Source: Kineococcus aurantiacus (GTDB taxonomy: Bacteria; Actinomycetota; Actinomycetes; Actinomycetales; Kineococcaceae). Taken from it: a stretch of 64,000 bases of DNA. A program made the position numbers and the translations under genes. Shown piece by piece: positions 36,168 to 49,277 of the stretch. The notes beneath the pieces were generated by a model, which was given only the letters and a program-made list of their open reading frames with translations, was not told the DNA's origin and did not search any database. Each line of letters opens with the position of its first letter. Within the stretch, counting starts at the first letter, position 1. The stretch lies in contig NZ_JACCBB010000001.1 in the NCBI RefSeq assembly GCF_013409345.1, positions 3,844,001 through 3,908,000 of the forward strand, written 5' to 3'.

Positions 36168-36173
36168 TAGAAT
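36168..36173 (+). promoter_or_regulatory. Probable -10 element of the cysteine desulfurase gene
   Basis: TAGAAT, the closest match to the consensus in the window, is followed by 6 nt and the GTG at 36180. The starts of glgX and the desulfurase are only 33 nt apart. Confidence 0.5.
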
Positions 36174-36179
36174 CGGCTC

Positions 36180-37409
36180 GTGACGGCGGCCTACCTGGAC
36201 CACGCCTCGACGACCGCGCTGCGGCCCGAGGCGCTCGACGCCTACGTCGCCGAGACGGCGCGCGGGGCCGGCAACCCCTCCTCGCTGCACTCCGCGGGCC
36301 GGCGCGCGCGGGTCGCGGTCGAGGAGAGCCGCGAGGCCCTGGCCGCGGCCCTGGGCGCCCGGCCGGGGGAGGTCGTGTGGACCTCGGGGGGCACCGAGAG
36401 CGACAACCTGGCCCTCACCGGCCTGTACCGCGCCCGCCGCGACGCCGACCCGGCGCGCCGGCGCGTGCTGCTGACCGCGACCGAGCACCACGCCGTCCTG
36501 GACTGCGTCGAGTCCCTCGCCGCCCGCGAGGGCGCCGAGGTCACCTGGCTGCCCGTCGACGCCACCGGCCTGGTCGACCTGGACGCCCTGGCGGCCGAGC
36601 TGCGCCCCGACCGGGCCGGCGACGTCGCCCTCGTCTCACTCATGTGGGCCAACAACGAGGTCGGGACGGTCCAGCCCGTCGCCGCGGCCGCCGAGCTGGC
36701 CCACGCCGCCGGGGTGCCCCTGCACACCGACGCCGTGCAGGCCGTCGGGCAGCTGCCGGTGGACTTCGCCGCCTCCGGCGCGGACCTGCTGTCGCTGTCG
36801 GCGCACAAGTTCGGCGGCCCGGTCGGCACCGGGGCGCTGCTCGTGAAGCGGGGGACGGCGCTCGTGCCGCTGCTGCACGGCGGCGGCCAGGAGCTGGGCG
36901 TCCGCTCCGGCACGCTCGACGCGGCCGGGGCGCGCGCGAGCGCCGCGGCCCTGACCGCCGCCACCGGTGACCTGCCGGGGCAGGCGCAGCGGCTCGCGCA
37001 GCTGCGGGACCGGCTGCTGGCGGGCCTGACGCAGGTGCCCGGCGCCGTGGTGCGCGGCGCCCCGCCCGGCCCCGGGCGGCTGCCCGGGAACGCGCACGTG
37101 ACGTTCGCCGGGTGCGAGGGCGACTCGCTGACGTACTTGCTCGACGCCGCCGGGGTGGAGTGCTCCACGGGCTCGGCCTGCCGGGCCGGGGTCCCGCAGC
37201 CCAGCCACGTGCTGCTCGCGATGGGCCTGGAGGCCGCCGAGGCCGCCGGTGCGCTGCGCTTCTCCCTGGGCTGGGACTCCACCGCCGCCGACGTCGAGGC
37301 CGCCGTCGCGGCCATCGGGCCGGCCGTGGAGCGGGCCCGCCGGGCGCGCAGCTCGCGCGGGGGCCGGGCGCACCGCCGGTCCCGGACCCTCGCCGGCGGG
37401 GTGTCCTGA
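36180..37409 (+). CDS. Cysteine desulfurase (NifS/IscS family)
   Basis: 409 residues, PLP-dependent; takes sulfur from cysteine as a persulfide and hands it on. Motifs: [67 protein letters not shown] (PLP Lys) and [17 protein letters not shown] with the catalytic Cys. Its TGA shares one base with the ATG of mnmA, so it most likely supplies sulfur for tRNA 2-thiouridine as well as other needs. The Arg/Ser-rich C-terminal tail (about residues 388-409) is probably disordered. Confidence 0.95.
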   Translation: MTAAYLDHASTTALRPEALDAYVAETARGAGNPSSLHSAGRRARVAVEESREALAAALGARPGEVVWTSGGTESDNLALTGLYRARRDADPARRRVLLTATEHHAVLDCVESLAAREGAEVTWLPVDATGLVDLDALAAELRPDRAGDVALVSLMWANNEVGTVQPVAAAAELAHAAGVPLHTDAVQAVGQLPVDFAASGADLLSLSAHKFGGPVGTGALLVKRGTALVPLLHGGGQELGVRSGTLDAAGARASAAALTAATGDLPGQAQRLAQLRDRLLAGLTQVPGAVVRGAPPGPGRLPGNAHVTFAGCEGDSLTYLLDAAGVECSTGSACRAGVPQPSHVLLAMGLEAAEAAGALRFSLGWDSTAADVEAAVAAIGPAVERARRARSSRGGRAHRRSRTLAGGVS

Positions 37410-38602
37410 TGCGCGTCCTGGCCGCCATGAGCGGCGGGGTGGACTCCGCGGTCGCCGCCGCCCGCGCCGTCGACGCCGGCCACGAGGTCGTCGGCGTCCA
37501 CATGGCGCTGAACCGCAACCCCGGGACCCTGCGCACGGGCTCGCGGGGCTGCTGCACCATCGAGGACGCCCTCGACGCCCGCCGCGCCGCCGACCTGCTC
37601 GGCATCCCCTTCTACGTGTGGGACCTGTCCGACGACTTCGTCGAGGACGTCGTGGAGGACTTCGTCGCCGAGTACGCCGCGGGGCGCACCCCGAACCCGT
37701 GCGTGCGCTGCAACGAGCGCATCAAGTTCGCGGCCCTGCTGGACAAGGGGATCGCCCTGGGCTTCGACGCCGTCGCGACGGGGCACTACGCCCGGGTCGT
37801 CCGCGGCGAGGACGGCACCGCGCAGCTGCACCGGGCCGCCGACGCCGCCAAGGACCAGTCGTACGTGCTGGCCGTCCTGGACGCCGACCAGGTCGCCCAC
37901 GCCCTGTTCCCCCTCGGCGACGCGCCCACCAAGGCCGAGGTGCGGGCCGAGGCCGTGCGCCGCGGGCTGCCGGTGGCCGACAAGCCCGACAGCCACGACA
38001 TCTGCTTCATCCCCGACGGCGACACCCGCGGGTTCCTGGCCGACAAGCTCGGCGAGGCCCCCGGCGAGGTCGTCGACGAGGACGGGCGGGTCCTGGGGAC
38101 CCACGCGGGCACGTACGGCTTCACCGTGGGCCAGCGCAAGGGCCTGGGCATCTCCCGGCCCGCCGCCGACGGCCGCCCCCGGTACGTGCTGAGCATCGAG
38201 CCGGTGCGCCGCACCGTGACCGTGGGCCCGGCCGAGCGGCTGTCCGTGGGCGCTCTGCGGGCCGTGGACCCCGTCTGGAACGGCCCGGTGCCGCAGGGCC
38301 CGGCGGAGGTCCACGTCCAGGTCCGCGCCCACGGCGAGCCCGTCCCCGCCGTCGCGCGGCTGCGCGACGGCGAGCTGCACGTGGACCTGCGCACCCCGCT
38401 GACCGGCGTGGCCCCCGGCCAGACGGTCGCGGTCTACCGCGGGACGCGGGTGCTGGGCTCGGCCACCATCGCCGGGACCACGCCCGCCGGGACCGCGCCC
38501 GCCGGGACCGCGTCCGACGGGACCGCGTCCGACGGGACCGCGTCCGACGGGACCGCGTCCGACGGGACCGCGTCCGCGGGGGCCGGTGCCACGACGTCCT
38601 GA
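37409..38602 (+). CDS. mnmA: tRNA-specific 2-thiouridylase MnmA with a repetitive C-terminal tail
   Basis: 397 residues from the ATG at 37409 (TGATG junction). It activates U34 of Glu/Gln/Lys tRNAs with ATP and inserts sulfur. Visible: PP-loop [30 protein letters not shown] with catalytic Cys98, [22 protein letters not shown] with the second Cys, and the C-terminal barrel ending [13 protein letters not shown], where homologues stop. After that, about 40 extra residues are made of a pentapeptide repeat (G-T-A-S-D/P-A) encoded by 15-bp tandem repeats. The last 169 nt overlap the GGDEF-EAL gene on the other strand. Confidence 0.95.
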   Translation: MRVLAAMSGGVDSAVAAARAVDAGHEVVGVHMALNRNPGTLRTGSRGCCTIEDALDARRAADLLGIPFYVWDLSDDFVEDVVEDFVAEYAAGRTPNPCVRCNERIKFAALLDKGIALGFDAVATGHYARVVRGEDGTAQLHRAADAAKDQSYVLAVLDADQVAHALFPLGDAPTKAEVRAEAVRRGLPVADKPDSHDICFIPDGDTRGFLADKLGEAPGEVVDEDGRVLGTHAGTYGFTVGQRKGLGISRPAADGRPRYVLSIEPVRRTVTVGPAERLSVGALRAVDPVWNGPVPQGPAEVHVQVRAHGEPVPAVARLRDGELHVDLRTPLTGVAPGQTVAVYRGTRVLGSATIAGTTPAGTAPAGTASDGTASDGTASDGTASDGTASAGAGATTS

Positions 38603-40464
38603 GCCGCCTGCGGTCGGGCGTAGAGGTACCCCTGCGCGTAGGTGCAGCTGAGGTCGCGCAGGACCTGCGCCTGCTGCTCGGTCTCGACGCCCTCGGCGAC
38701 GACGTCCAGGCCCAGGCTGCGGGCCAGTTCGATGATGGTCGCCACCAGCGTCGTCGCCGACCCGCCGTGGGCCAGGTCGCCGACGAACGACCGGTCGATC
38801 TTCACGGTGTCCACGGGCAGCCGCCGCAGGTACGACAGGCTGGAGTAGCCCGTCCCGAAGTCGTCGATCGCCACCTGCACGCCCGTCGCGCGCAACCGGG
38901 CCAGCCGGCCCGAGACCGCGTCCAGGTCGCCGACCAGGACGCTCTCGGTGACCTCCAGGGTGAGCTGGTGCGGGCGCAGGCCGCTGTCGCGCAGGGCCTC
39001 GCGCACCACGGTGAGGACCTCGTCGTCGCCCAGCTGCACCGCGGACAGGTTCACCGCGATCCCCACCGGGGTGCCGCGCTCGGCCGTCCACGCCGCGGCC
39101 TGCGCCGTGGCGGTGCGCAGCACCCACGCCCCGATGGCGCGGATGTCGCCGCTGGCCTCGGCCAGCGGCACGAACTCCAGCGGGGAGACCGTCCCGCGCT
39201 CGGGGTGCCGCCAGCGCAGCAGCGCCTCGTACCCCTTGGCCCGCGGCACGGGGCCGCTGTCCCGGAAGTCGACCGTGGCCTGGTAGTGCACCTCGAACTG
39301 CCCCAGCTCCAGGGCGTGGGCGAGGTCGTCGCGCAGCGCCGCCTTGTCCTGGGCCTCCTTGGACATGCCCTCGGCGTAGGTCACGAGGCGGTTCTTCCCG
39401 CTCGCCTTGGCCCAGTACATCGCCAGGTCGGCGTTGCGCAGCAGCTCGTCGGCGCCGTCCAGCTCGCTGACGCGCGCGCACGTCGTGGAGGTGTCCGCGG
39501 TGCCCAGGCTGGCGTGGACGTGCAGCTGCTGCCCCTCGACGTCGACGGGCTGGGCCAGGCCCGCCAGGAAGCGCTCCCCGACCCGGCGCGCGGGGACCCC
39601 GCCACCGTGGACGACGACGGCGAACTCGTCCCCGCCCAGGCGGGCCACGAGGTCACCGGTGCGCACGCACGCGCGCAGCCGCTCGGCGACGGCCAGCAGC
39701 AGCTGGTCGCCCGCGGCGTGCCCGCGCGAGTCGTTGACGTTCTTGAAGTCGTCGAGGTCGACGAACACCACCGCGACGTCCTCGCGCCGCGACAGCGTCC
39801 GGGCCAGGAACTCGCGCAGCAGCGTGCGGTTGGCCAGCCCGGTCAGCGGGTCCCGCAGGCCCTGCTGCTCGTTGAGGCGCCAGGACGCCAGGTGGGTCGC
39901 GCTGGCCGCCAGCACGAAGGCCGCGTGCACGACCATCCAGCGCCACGGGTGCGCCATGGCCGCGTGGTGGCTGAAGACGACCCCCGGTTCCAGGGTGCCC
40001 AGGACCCCGTGGTGGAGCACCACGACGCCCAGGCCGATCCCGAACGGCACCCAGTCCTGGTAGAGCGCGACGAGCCCCACCATGACGAAGAAGTGGAAGT
40101 GCGCCTCGATCTGCCCGCCCCAGAACTGCACCAGGACCGCGGAGGCCAGGAACAGGCTCGCCGAGGCGCCCGCCGAGCGCACCTTGCGCGAGTACCCCGC
40201 CGGCAGCGAGACGACCAGCGGCGCGGCCACGAGGAGCCCGCCGGCGAGGCAGACGAGCGGGTCGTGCCCGGAGAAGGCGCCGAACAGGACCAGCGCGAGG
40301 GCCTGCAGGCCCGCGACGCGCACGATCGCCCGGTGCCTCCGGTGCCACACCTCGTCGGGCAGCAGCCGCCCCCGCGGCAGCAGCGAGGTGACGGCGGCGG
40401 TGCGGCGGCGCACGGCGTCGGGGAGGGGGCTCACACGGCCCCATCGGCACCCGCGGGCGCTCAC
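38434..40464 (-). CDS. Membrane GGDEF-EAL protein (c-di-GMP synthesis/degradation) with a repetitive C-terminal tail
   Basis: 676 residues from the GTG at 40464, supported by GAGGCGGG upstream; a GTG at 40434 is the alternative. About six N-terminal membrane helices (roughly residues 45-205) precede a GGDEF domain with an intact LGGDEF site (about 270) and [15 protein letters not shown]. The EAL domain that follows has [46 protein letters not shown] and VVAEGVET. Both catalytic signatures look intact. The C-terminus runs past the normal EAL end ([10 protein letters not shown]) into a D-A-V-P-S repeat encoded by the same 15-bp repeats as the mnmA tail. Last gene of a minus-strand operon after DUF445. 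Confidence 0.9.
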   Translation of the reverse strand: MSARGCRWGRVSPLPDAVRRRTAAVTSLLPRGRLLPDEVWHRRHRAIVRVAGLQALALVLFGAFSGHDPLVCLAGGLLVAAPLVVSLPAGYSRKVRSAGASASLFLASAVLVQFWGGQIEAHFHFFVMVGLVALYQDWVPFGIGLGVVVLHHGVLGTLEPGVVFSHHAAMAHPWRWMVVHAAFVLAASATHLASWRLNEQQGLRDPLTGLANRTLLREFLARTLSRREDVAVVFVDLDDFKNVNDSRGHAAGDQLLLAVAERLRACVRTGDLVARLGGDEFAVVVHGGGVPARRVGERFLAGLAQPVDVEGQQLHVHASLGTADTSTTCARVSELDGADELLRNADLAMYWAKASGKNRLVTYAEGMSKEAQDKAALRDDLAHALELGQFEVHYQATVDFRDSGPVPRAKGYEALLRWRHPERGTVSPLEFVPLAEASGDIRAIGAWVLRTATAQAAAWTAERGTPVGIAVNLSAVQLGDDEVLTVVREALRDSGLRPHQLTLEVTESVLVGDLDAVSGRLARLRATGVQVAIDDFGTGYSSLSYLRRLPVDTVKIDRSFVGDLAHGGSATTLVATIIELARSLGLDVVAEGVETEQQAQVLRDLSCTYAQGYLYARPQAAQDVVAPAPADAVPSDAVPSDAVPSDAVPSDAVPAGAVPAGVVPAMVAEPSTRVPR
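38471..38575. repeat. 15-bp tandem repeat, seven units, coding on both strands
   Basis: Seven head-to-tail 15-bp units; the unit GACGGGACCGCGTCC occurs exactly four times in a row (38516-38575), preceded by three slightly diverged units from 38471. A degenerate eighth unit follows. On the plus strand it encodes T-A-S-D-G in MnmA, on the minus strand D-A-V-P-S in the GGDEF-EAL protein. A 15-bp unit keeps both frames open whatever the copy number. Confidence 0.95.
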
Positions 40465-40496
40465 CGGACCCGCCTCGCCCGTTCGGCCGAGCACGT

Positions 40497-41789
40497 TCAC
40501 CCCAGCAGCACGGTGACGGCGTGGATCAGCAGACCCACGAGCCCGCCCACGACCGTCCCGTTGATCCGGATGAACTGCAGGTCCCGCCCGACGTGCAGCT
40601 CGATGCGCTGGGCCGCGTCCTGCCCGTCCCAGCGCGCGACGGTGTCGGAGATGACGGTCGCCAGCTCGGGGGCGAAGCGGCGCACCACGTGCCCGGCCGC
40701 GTCGGTGAGGTGCCCCTCGACGCGCAGCGCGAACGCCTCGTCGGTCACGAGCCGGTGCCCGACGTCGACGAGCGCCTCCTCGCTGCGGACGCGCAGCGAG
40801 GACCGCGGGTCGGCCAGCGCCTCCAGCAGGAACCCCCGCACGCTGGACCACAGGCCCGCGACGGTGTCGGCCAGGCCGGGGGAGCCCAGCAGCCGCTGCT
40901 GGAACTCGTCGGCCTTGGCCCGGGTGTCCGGGTCGTGCTGCAGGGCGTCGGCGTAGCGGGCCAGGAGGTCGTCGATGGCCTTGCGGCCGGCGTGCCCGCG
41001 GTCGGCCACGACGTCGTCCACCCACGTCTGGGCCTCGGTGTAGACGCGCTTGCCGAGCCGGTCGTTGAGCCAGTCCGGCGCCCACAGCGGGGCCCGGTCG
41101 GTGACCATGCGGCGCACGAGGTGCTCGTTGCCGCGCAGCCACGTCTGGACCTCGGTGAGGGTGAGGTCCACGACGGGGTGGTGGGTGCCGTCGCGGACGA
41201 CCTCCTCCAGCAGCCGGCCCAGCGTCGGGCTCCACGACTGCGCGGCCAGCCGCCGCACGAGGACCTGGTCGATGACGGCGGTGACCTCCTCGTCGCGCAG
41301 GATCCCCAGCGCGCCCGTCAGGACCGTCGCGGCCTCCTCCACCACGCGGGCCGACCCGCCGCGGTCGGTCAGCCACGACCCCACCCGGCGGGGGATCCCG
41401 GCCCGCGCGACCTTGTCCCGCACGACGTCCTCGGCGAGGAAGTTCTCGGCGACGAACTGCTCCAGGCTCTTGCCCAGGGCGTCCTTGCGGCGCGGGATGA
41501 GCGCCGTGTGCGGGATCGGCAGCCGCAGCGGGTGCCGGAAGATCGCGGTCACGGCGAACCAGTCGGCGACGGCCCCGACCATGGCGGCCTCGGCCGCCGC
41601 GTTGACGAACCCCCACCCGCCCCCGCGCCCGACCGTCACGGCGTACACGACGGCGGCCAGCGCGAGGAGCCCGGTGGCCAGCAGCCGCATCCGGCGAAGG
41701 CTCGCGCGGCGCTCGGCGTCGGAGACCCCGTCGGTGAGACCGCCGGGGACGGCGTGACCGAGCGCGGGGGCGGGGTGGGGGCTGCTCAC
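40497..41789 (-). CDS. DUF445 family membrane protein
   Basis: 430 residues from the GTG at 41789, preceded by GAGG; an upstream GTG at 41807 overlaps the previous gene and is less likely. One membrane helix occurs near the N-terminus (MRLLATGLLALAAVVYAVTV), followed by the DUF445 hallmark NAAAEAAMVGAVADWFAVTA and FRHPLRLPIPHTALIPRRKD. A long helical domain and a C-terminal membrane segment (GTVVGGLVGLLIHAVTVLL) close the protein. DUF445 proteins resemble YheB/YjiN and have no established function. It follows the tripeptidyl hydrolase gene by 10 nt and precedes GGDEF-EAL by 32 nt. Confidence 0.88.
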   Translation of the reverse strand: MSSPHPAPALGHAVPGGLTDGVSDAERRASLRRMRLLATGLLALAAVVYAVTVGRGGGWGFVNAAAEAAMVGAVADWFAVTAIFRHPLRLPIPHTALIPRRKDALGKSLEQFVAENFLAEDVVRDKVARAGIPRRVGSWLTDRGGSARVVEEAATVLTGALGILRDEEVTAVIDQVLVRRLAAQSWSPTLGRLLEEVVRDGTHHPVVDLTLTEVQTWLRGNEHLVRRMVTDRAPLWAPDWLNDRLGKRVYTEAQTWVDDVVADRGHAGRKAIDDLLARYADALQHDPDTRAKADEFQQRLLGSPGLADTVAGLWSSVRGFLLEALADPRSSLRVRSEEALVDVGHRLVTDEAFALRVEGHLTDAAGHVVRRFAPELATVISDTVARWDGQDAAQRIELHVGRDLQFIRINGTVVGGLVGLLIHAVTVLLG

Positions 41790-41799
41790 CGGGTCATCC

Positions 41800-43449
41800 T
41801 CACCCACCCGTCCGCGCGGCGCGCAGCACCTGCGCCAGCACGCCCTCCCCGGCGCCGCCGCCGACGGGGGGCAGGCCGGTGCCGGCGCAGGACAGGTCGC
41901 CGGCGGGGACGGTGCCGTCGGTGAGGAACGCCCCCACGACGTCGTCGACGCACGCGTTGCCGCCCACGCCGTAGAGGCCGTGGTCGCCCTCGTCCTCGAC
42001 GGTGACCAGCACCGACGAGCCGAGCGCCTCGTGCGTCTGCAGCGCGCCCTCGTAGGCGGTGGCGGGGTCGTGGCGGGACTGCACGATGAGCAGCGGCGGC
42101 AGGTCCGCGCCGTCGACGGTCGGCAGGTCGACGGGCGTGCGGTCCCACGCCGCGCAGACCTGGGCGCTCTGGGCGTACCCGACGAGCGGGTACCGGCGGC
42201 CCTGCTCGGTCCCGTAGGCGTCCCAGAAGGCCTGGTCGGTGGTCCACGGGCTGTCGTTGCACGTCGTCGCCGCGAACGTGGCCGTCATCGTCCGGGTGGC
42301 TCCGGGGGGACCGCTGAGCCGCTCGAGCAGGTCCGTCACGAGCCGCTGGAGGGCGGCGGGGACGGGCAGGTCGGCGTCGCCGCGCAGCGCCAGCACGGTC
42401 CGCAGACCGCTCAAGGTCTGCGCCAGGACGGGGAACTGCGCCTTGCCGTACATCGCCTGGGCCACGACGGTGTCGAGGCCGTTGCCGTCCAGGGTCGTCG
42501 TCGGCGTGGGCAGCGGGTGGGCGACGAGGGCGGCGCGCAGCCCCTCGTAGGTCGCCGTGACCTCCTGCGGGGTCGCGCCCAGCCCGTACGTGCCGTTCCC
42601 GGCCGCGGCCCACGGCGTGAAGTCCTCGTCGAACCGGCGCTGGAACGCCATGGGCTGGTAGGAGAAGACCTCCTGGTAGCCGGCCGTCGCGTCGACCGTG
42701 GAGTCCAGGACGAACCGGCCGACCCGGGCGGGCAGGTGGGTCGCGAACTGCGTGCCCAGCCACGTCCCGCCGGAGTACCCGACCCAGTCGATCGTGTCCC
42801 GGTCCAGGGCGTCGCGGACCAGGTCGACGTCGTGGACGGTCTGCTGCGTGTTGACGACCGGGGCCAGCGGGTCCGCCGAGCACTCCTGCGCCACGGCCCG
42901 CACGGCCCGCGCCGTCGCGGCGAGCGCCTCGGGGGAGCGGTCGCGGACGTCGGGGAGCCGGTCGGTCGCGCCGGTCCCGCACGTGAACGCCGAGCTGGCG
43001 CCCGTGCCCCGCACGTCGAGGCCGACGACCTCGGTCCCGGCCAGCGCCGGCACCTGCGTCCCGAGGGCGGCCAGCGACAGCCCCGCGCCGCCGGGCCCGC
43101 CGGGGTTGGTGACGATCGTGCGCTCGGGGCGCGGGCCCGTGCGCGGCGCGCGGCTGATCGTGACGTGCAGCGGCTCACCCGCCTCCGGGTCGTCCCAGTC
43201 GCGCGGGACGGCCACCCGCGCGCACTCCAGCCCCGACGTCAGCCCGGCGAGGAGGCCGAGCTGGTCGGTGGTGCAGGGCGCCCAGGCGAGCTGCTGGTCG
43301 CGGAACCGCTCGGGGGTGCGCTGCTCGAACTCGCGCTGGGCCTGCACGAGGGGGTCGGGTGCGGGCGTGGCCGAGGCCGGTGGGGCGGCGGCCAGGAGCG
43401 AACCGGTCAGGGCCAGGACGCCCACGACGGCTGGACGGCGGAGGTGCAC
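41800..43449 (-). CDS. Secreted alpha/beta hydrolase, TAP-like (tripeptidyl aminopeptidase family)
   Basis: 549 residues from the GTG at 43449. The Sec signal peptide RRPAVVGVLALTGSLLAAA, with likely cleavage after PPASA, sends it outside. The core has TNPGGPGGAGLSLAAL (oxyanion), IDWVGYSGGTWLG with the nucleophile Ser (about residue 213), LIVQSRHDPATAYEGA with the Asp and VEDEGDHGLYG with the His. The last stretch is the TAP C-terminal domain with a conserved Cys pair. Related Streptomyces enzymes remove tripeptides from secreted proteins. First gene of the operon continuing to DUF445 and GGDEF-EAL. Confidence 0.88.
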   Translation of the reverse strand: MHLRRPAVVGVLALTGSLLAAAPPASATPAPDPLVQAQREFEQRTPERFRDQQLAWAPCTTDQLGLLAGLTSGLECARVAVPRDWDDPEAGEPLHVTISRAPRTGPRPERTIVTNPGGPGGAGLSLAALGTQVPALAGTEVVGLDVRGTGASSAFTCGTGATDRLPDVRDRSPEALAATARAVRAVAQECSADPLAPVVNTQQTVHDVDLVRDALDRDTIDWVGYSGGTWLGTQFATHLPARVGRFVLDSTVDATAGYQEVFSYQPMAFQRRFDEDFTPWAAAGNGTYGLGATPQEVTATYEGLRAALVAHPLPTPTTTLDGNGLDTVVAQAMYGKAQFPVLAQTLSGLRTVLALRGDADLPVPAALQRLVTDLLERLSGPPGATRTMTATFAATTCNDSPWTTDQAFWDAYGTEQGRRYPLVGYAQSAQVCAAWDRTPVDLPTVDGADLPPLLIVQSRHDPATAYEGALQTHEALGSSVLVTVEDEGDHGLYGVGGNACVDDVVGAFLTDGTVPAGDLSCAGTGLPPVGGGAGEGVLAQVLRAARTGG

Positions 43450-43571
43450 GGGGGAGCCTTCCCAGGAGTCTGCTGTGACGCTCCCATCCACCCGCACCCG
43501 CCCCGCCGGTGCCAACGGACCTCCGGTGCACCCCGGGTCCTCCCTTCGACGGACCCCGCGCGCGCCCCCGG

Positions 43572-43577
43572 TACCGT
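43572..43577 (+). promoter_or_regulatory. Probable -10 element of the MetE-like gene
   Basis: TACCGT is followed by 7 nt and the GTG at 43585, without a ribosome site. Confidence 0.45.
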
Positions 43578-43584
43578 CGCCCTC

Positions 43585-44575
43585 GTGCCAGGAACCGCCG
43601 CCGCCGTCGGCCCGATGCCCGGTGAGGACCCCCGCGAGGCCGCGCGGACCGTCTTCGGGGAGCTCGGCGACCCGCCCCACGTCCCGCACCTGGCCCCGCT
43701 GCCCGCCCGGGGCCCGGGCGCGGACCCGCTGGGCCGCACCGCGGCCCTGCTGGTGGACCTGCCCGTGGACCGCCAGCCCGCCGGCTGGCGCTTCGTCGAC
43801 GCCCCCGGCCGGGACGCGGCCCGGGCCGCGTCCTTCCTGCGCGCCGACCTCGACGAGCTCGCCGAGGCCGCCGACGGGTGGACCGGGGCGCTCGCGCTGC
43901 CCGTCGTCGGTCCCTGGACGCTGCTGGCCGCCGTCGAGCTGAACCGCGGCGAGCGCAGCGTCGCCGACCCCGGCGCCCGCCGCGACGTCGTCGCCTCCCT
44001 CGCCGAGGGCCTGAGCCGCCACGTCGCCGACGTGCGGCGGCTCGTGCCCGGCGCCCGCGTCGTCGTCCACGTCGAGGAGCCCTCGCTCGCCGCCGTGCTC
44101 GCCGGCCGACTGCCCACCCAGTCCGGCTACGGGACGCTGCGCGCCGTGGACCGCGCCGAGGTCCGCGACGGGCTGCGCGACGTCCTGGCCGCGGTCCGCG
44201 CCGCCGACGCCGAGCCCGTCGTCCGGCTCACCCCCGAGGAGGCGCCCTGGGCGCTGGTCCGCGAGACCGGGGCAGCCGGGGTCGCCCTCGACGTGCGCTC
44301 CCTGGGCCCGGCCGGCTGGGAGTCGGTCGCGGCCTGCGTCGAGGACGGCCTGCGGTTGTGGGCCGGTGCCCTGCCCGTGCGGGGGGACCTGCCCGCGGTC
44401 GGCTCCCTCGTCGACGCGGTGCGCCTGCCCTGGCGGCGCGTCGGGCTGCCCGCGACGGCGCTCGCGGACGTCGTCCTGACCCCCGCGACCGGGCTGGCCG
44501 ACACCGACCCGGCCGCCGTGCGGGGCCTGCTGACCCGGCTGCGCGAGGCGGCCGCCGCCCTGGAGGAGGCTTCCG

Positions 44576-44583
<8 letters not shown>
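43585..44583 (+). CDS. MetE C-terminal-domain-like protein lacking the zinc ligands
   Basis: 332 residues from the GTG at 43585. The order of elements (TVFGELGDPPHVPHLAPLPA, LPVVGPWTLLAAVELNRGE, VVHVEEPSLAAVLAGRLP) matches the short actinobacterial homologues of the cobalamin-independent methionine synthase C-terminal half, which usually sit between mnmA and ligA as here. Zinc in this family is bound by His-x-Cys and a later Cys in a T-C-G stretch. Here the first region reads VVRLTPEEAPW and the second LTPATGLAD, so these ligands are absent. Catalysis of methyl transfer is unlikely; a diverged or regulatory role is inferred. Confidence 0.78.
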
Positions 44584-47264
<2,681 letters not shown>

Positions 47265-47422
47265 CGCCGCCGGGGAGGGGGCCGGCGGGGGGCCACGGGC
47301 CGCTCCGCCACCCCCCGCCGCGGGCCGCTGCGACGGTCCCGGCACCGTCCTCGCGACCGCCGCCGCGCCCCGCGCCGCGGCGCCGCGACCGGTGGACCGC
47401 AGCCCGCCCCGGCCGGGCCGAA

Positions 47423-47428
47423 TAGACT
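47423..47428 (+). promoter_or_regulatory. Probable -10 element of the gatCAB operon
   Basis: TAGACT is followed by 8 nt and the GTG of gatC at 47437. The 172-nt gap between ligA and gatC otherwise holds GC-rich sequence with no recognisable gene. Confidence 0.5.
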
Positions 47429-47436
47429 CACCGTTC

Positions 47437-47736
47437 GTGTCCGCCATCACCCGTCCCGAGGTCGAGCACCTCGCGCGCCTGGCGCGCATCGACATGACCG
47501 ACGAGGAGCTGGACCGCATGGCCGGCCAGCTCGACGCGGTCCTCGATGCCGTCGCGGCCGTCGCGAAGGTCGCCACCGACGACGTCCCCGCCACCTCCCA
47601 CCCCGTGCCGCTGACCAACGTCACGCGCCCCGACGTCGTCCGCCCGGGGCTGACCGCCGAGGAGGCGCTCGCCGGCGCCCCCGCGGCGGAGGACGGCCGG
47701 TTCCGGGTCCCGATGATCCTGGGGGAGGAGGCGTGA
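47437..47736 (+). CDS. gatC: Asp-tRNA(Asn)/Glu-tRNA(Gln) amidotransferase subunit C
   Basis: 99 residues. It clamps GatA to GatB in the complex that converts misacylated Glu-tRNA(Gln) or Asp-tRNA(Asn). The family pattern is visible: [40 protein letters not shown], then [20 protein letters not shown] and the C-terminal [13 protein letters not shown] start with a leaderless -10. Its stop overlaps the gatA start (GTGA). The operon order gatC-gatA-gatB is standard. Confidence 0.95.
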   Translation: MSAITRPEVEHLARLARIDMTDEELDRMAGQLDAVLDAVAAVAKVATDDVPATSHPVPLTNVTRPDVVRPGLTAEEALAGAPAAEDGRFRVPMILGEEA

Positions 47737-49277
47737 GCGTCAACGAGCTCGTCCACTGGGACGCCACCCGGCTCGCCGAGGGCCTGCGCGCCAAGGTCGT
47801 CTCGGCCGAGGAGGTCGTCCAGGCCCACCTGGACCGCATCGACGCCGTCGACGGCCCCACCTCCGGCCCCAACCCCGACGGCGTGCACGCCTTCCTGCAC
47901 GTCGACCACGACGGCGCCCTGGCCCGCGCCCGGCAGATCGACGCCGACCGCGCCGCCGGCGCCGACCTCGGGCCCCTCGCCGGGGTCCCGATCGGCGTCA
48001 AGGACGTCCTGACCACCCGCGGTCTGCCCACCACGGCCGGGTCGCGCATGCTCGAGGGCTGGGTCCCGCCGTACGACGCCACCGTCGTGCGCGAGCTGCA
48101 CGCCGCCGGTCTCGTCGTCCTCGGCAAGACCAACATGGACGAGTTCGCGATGGGCTCGACCACCGAGCACTCCGCCTTCGGCGAGACCCGCAACCCGTGG
48201 GACCCCACCCGCATCCCCGGCGGCTCCGGCGGCGGGTCCGCGGCGGCGCTCGCGGCCTTCGAGGCTCCGCTGACCGTCGGGTCGGACACCGGCGGCTCGA
48301 TCCGCCAGCCGGCCGCGGTCACCGGCACCGTCGGCGTCAAGCCGACCTACGGCGCGGTCTCGCGGTACGGCCTCATCGCCCTGGCCAGCTCCCTGGACCA
48401 GGCCGGACCGTGCGCGCGGACCGTCATGGACACGGCGCTGCTGCACGCGGTCATCGCCGGCCACGACCCGTACGACTCCACCTCCCTGCCGTCCGCGGTC
48501 CCCGACGTCGTGGGGGCCGCGCGCCTCGGCGCGTCCGGGGACCTGACCGGCGTGCGGGTCGGCGCCGTGAAGGAGCTGTCCGGCGAGGGGTACGAACCCG
48601 GGGTCGTCGCGCGCTTCGAGGAGGCCCTCGAGCAGTTCCGCGCCGCCGGCGCCGAGGTCGTCGAGCTGAGCCTGCCGAACATCGTGCACGCCCTCGCCGC
48701 GTACTACCTCATCCTGCCGAGCGAGGCCTCCAGCAACCTCGCCAAGTTCGACGGCATGCGGTACGGCCTGCGCGTCGTGCCCGAGGGGGAGGGCGTGACG
48801 GCCGAGACCGTCATGCGCGCCACCCGCGCCGCCGGGTTCGGCGACGAGGCCAAGCGCCGCATCATCCTCGGCACCTACGCCCTGTCCGCGGGGTACTACG
48901 ACGCCTACTACGGCAGCGCGCAGAAGGTCCGCACCCTGGTGCAGCGCGACTTCGACGCCGCGTTCGGGCAGGTCGACGTGCTCGTGTCCCCGACCGCCCC
49001 GACGGTCGCCTACAAGCTGGGGGAGAAGCTCGACGACCCGCTGGCGATGTACGCCGGGGACGTCGCGACGATCCCGGCGAACCTGGCCGGCATCCCCGGC
49101 ATGTCCCTGCCCGCCGGCCTGTCCGAGGGCCTGCCGGTGGGGTTGCAGATCCTGGCCCCCCAGCAGGCCGACGACCGGCTGTACCGGGTCGGGGCGGCGC
49201 TGGAGACGCGGCTGAACGACTCGTGGGGCGGGCCGTTGCTCGCGAAGATCCCGACCTGGCAGGGGGTTTCGGCGTGA
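47733..49277 (+). CDS. gatA: Asp-tRNA(Asn)/Glu-tRNA(Gln) amidotransferase subunit A
   Basis: 514 residues; the glutaminase/amidase subunit that releases ammonia and channels it to GatB. Amidase-signature catalytic triad: Lys in [14 protein letters not shown], cis-Ser in [14 protein letters not shown] and nucleophile Ser in [35 protein letters not shown] and [18 protein letters not shown] are typical of GatA rather than other amidases. Length is normal. GTG start overlaps gatC; its stop overlaps gatB. Confidence 0.97.
   Translation: MSVNELVHWDATRLAEGLRAKVVSAEEVVQAHLDRIDAVDGPTSGPNPDGVHAFLHVDHDGALARARQIDADRAAGADLGPLAGVPIGVKDVLTTRGLPTTAGSRMLEGWVPPYDATVVRELHAAGLVVLGKTNMDEFAMGSTTEHSAFGETRNPWDPTRIPGGSGGGSAAALAAFEAPLTVGSDTGGSIRQPAAVTGTVGVKPTYGAVSRYGLIALASSLDQAGPCARTVMDTALLHAVIAGHDPYDSTSLPSAVPDVVGAARLGASGDLTGVRVGAVKELSGEGYEPGVVARFEEALEQFRAAGAEVVELSLPNIVHALAAYYLILPSEASSNLAKFDGMRYGLRVVPEGEGVTAETVMRATRAAGFGDEAKRRIILGTYALSAGYYDAYYGSAQKVRTLVQRDFDAAFGQVDVLVSPTAPTVAYKLGEKLDDPLAMYAGDVATIPANLAGIPGMSLPAGLSEGLPVGLQILAPQQADDRLYRVGAALETRLNDSWGGPLLAKIPTWQGVSA

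Noticed and set aside
38471-38575. Sequencing or assembly artefact
   Set aside because: Units are partly diverged at the 5' side and degenerate at the 3' side, as in a natural minisatellite, and both reading frames stay open. Copy number may still be uncertain.
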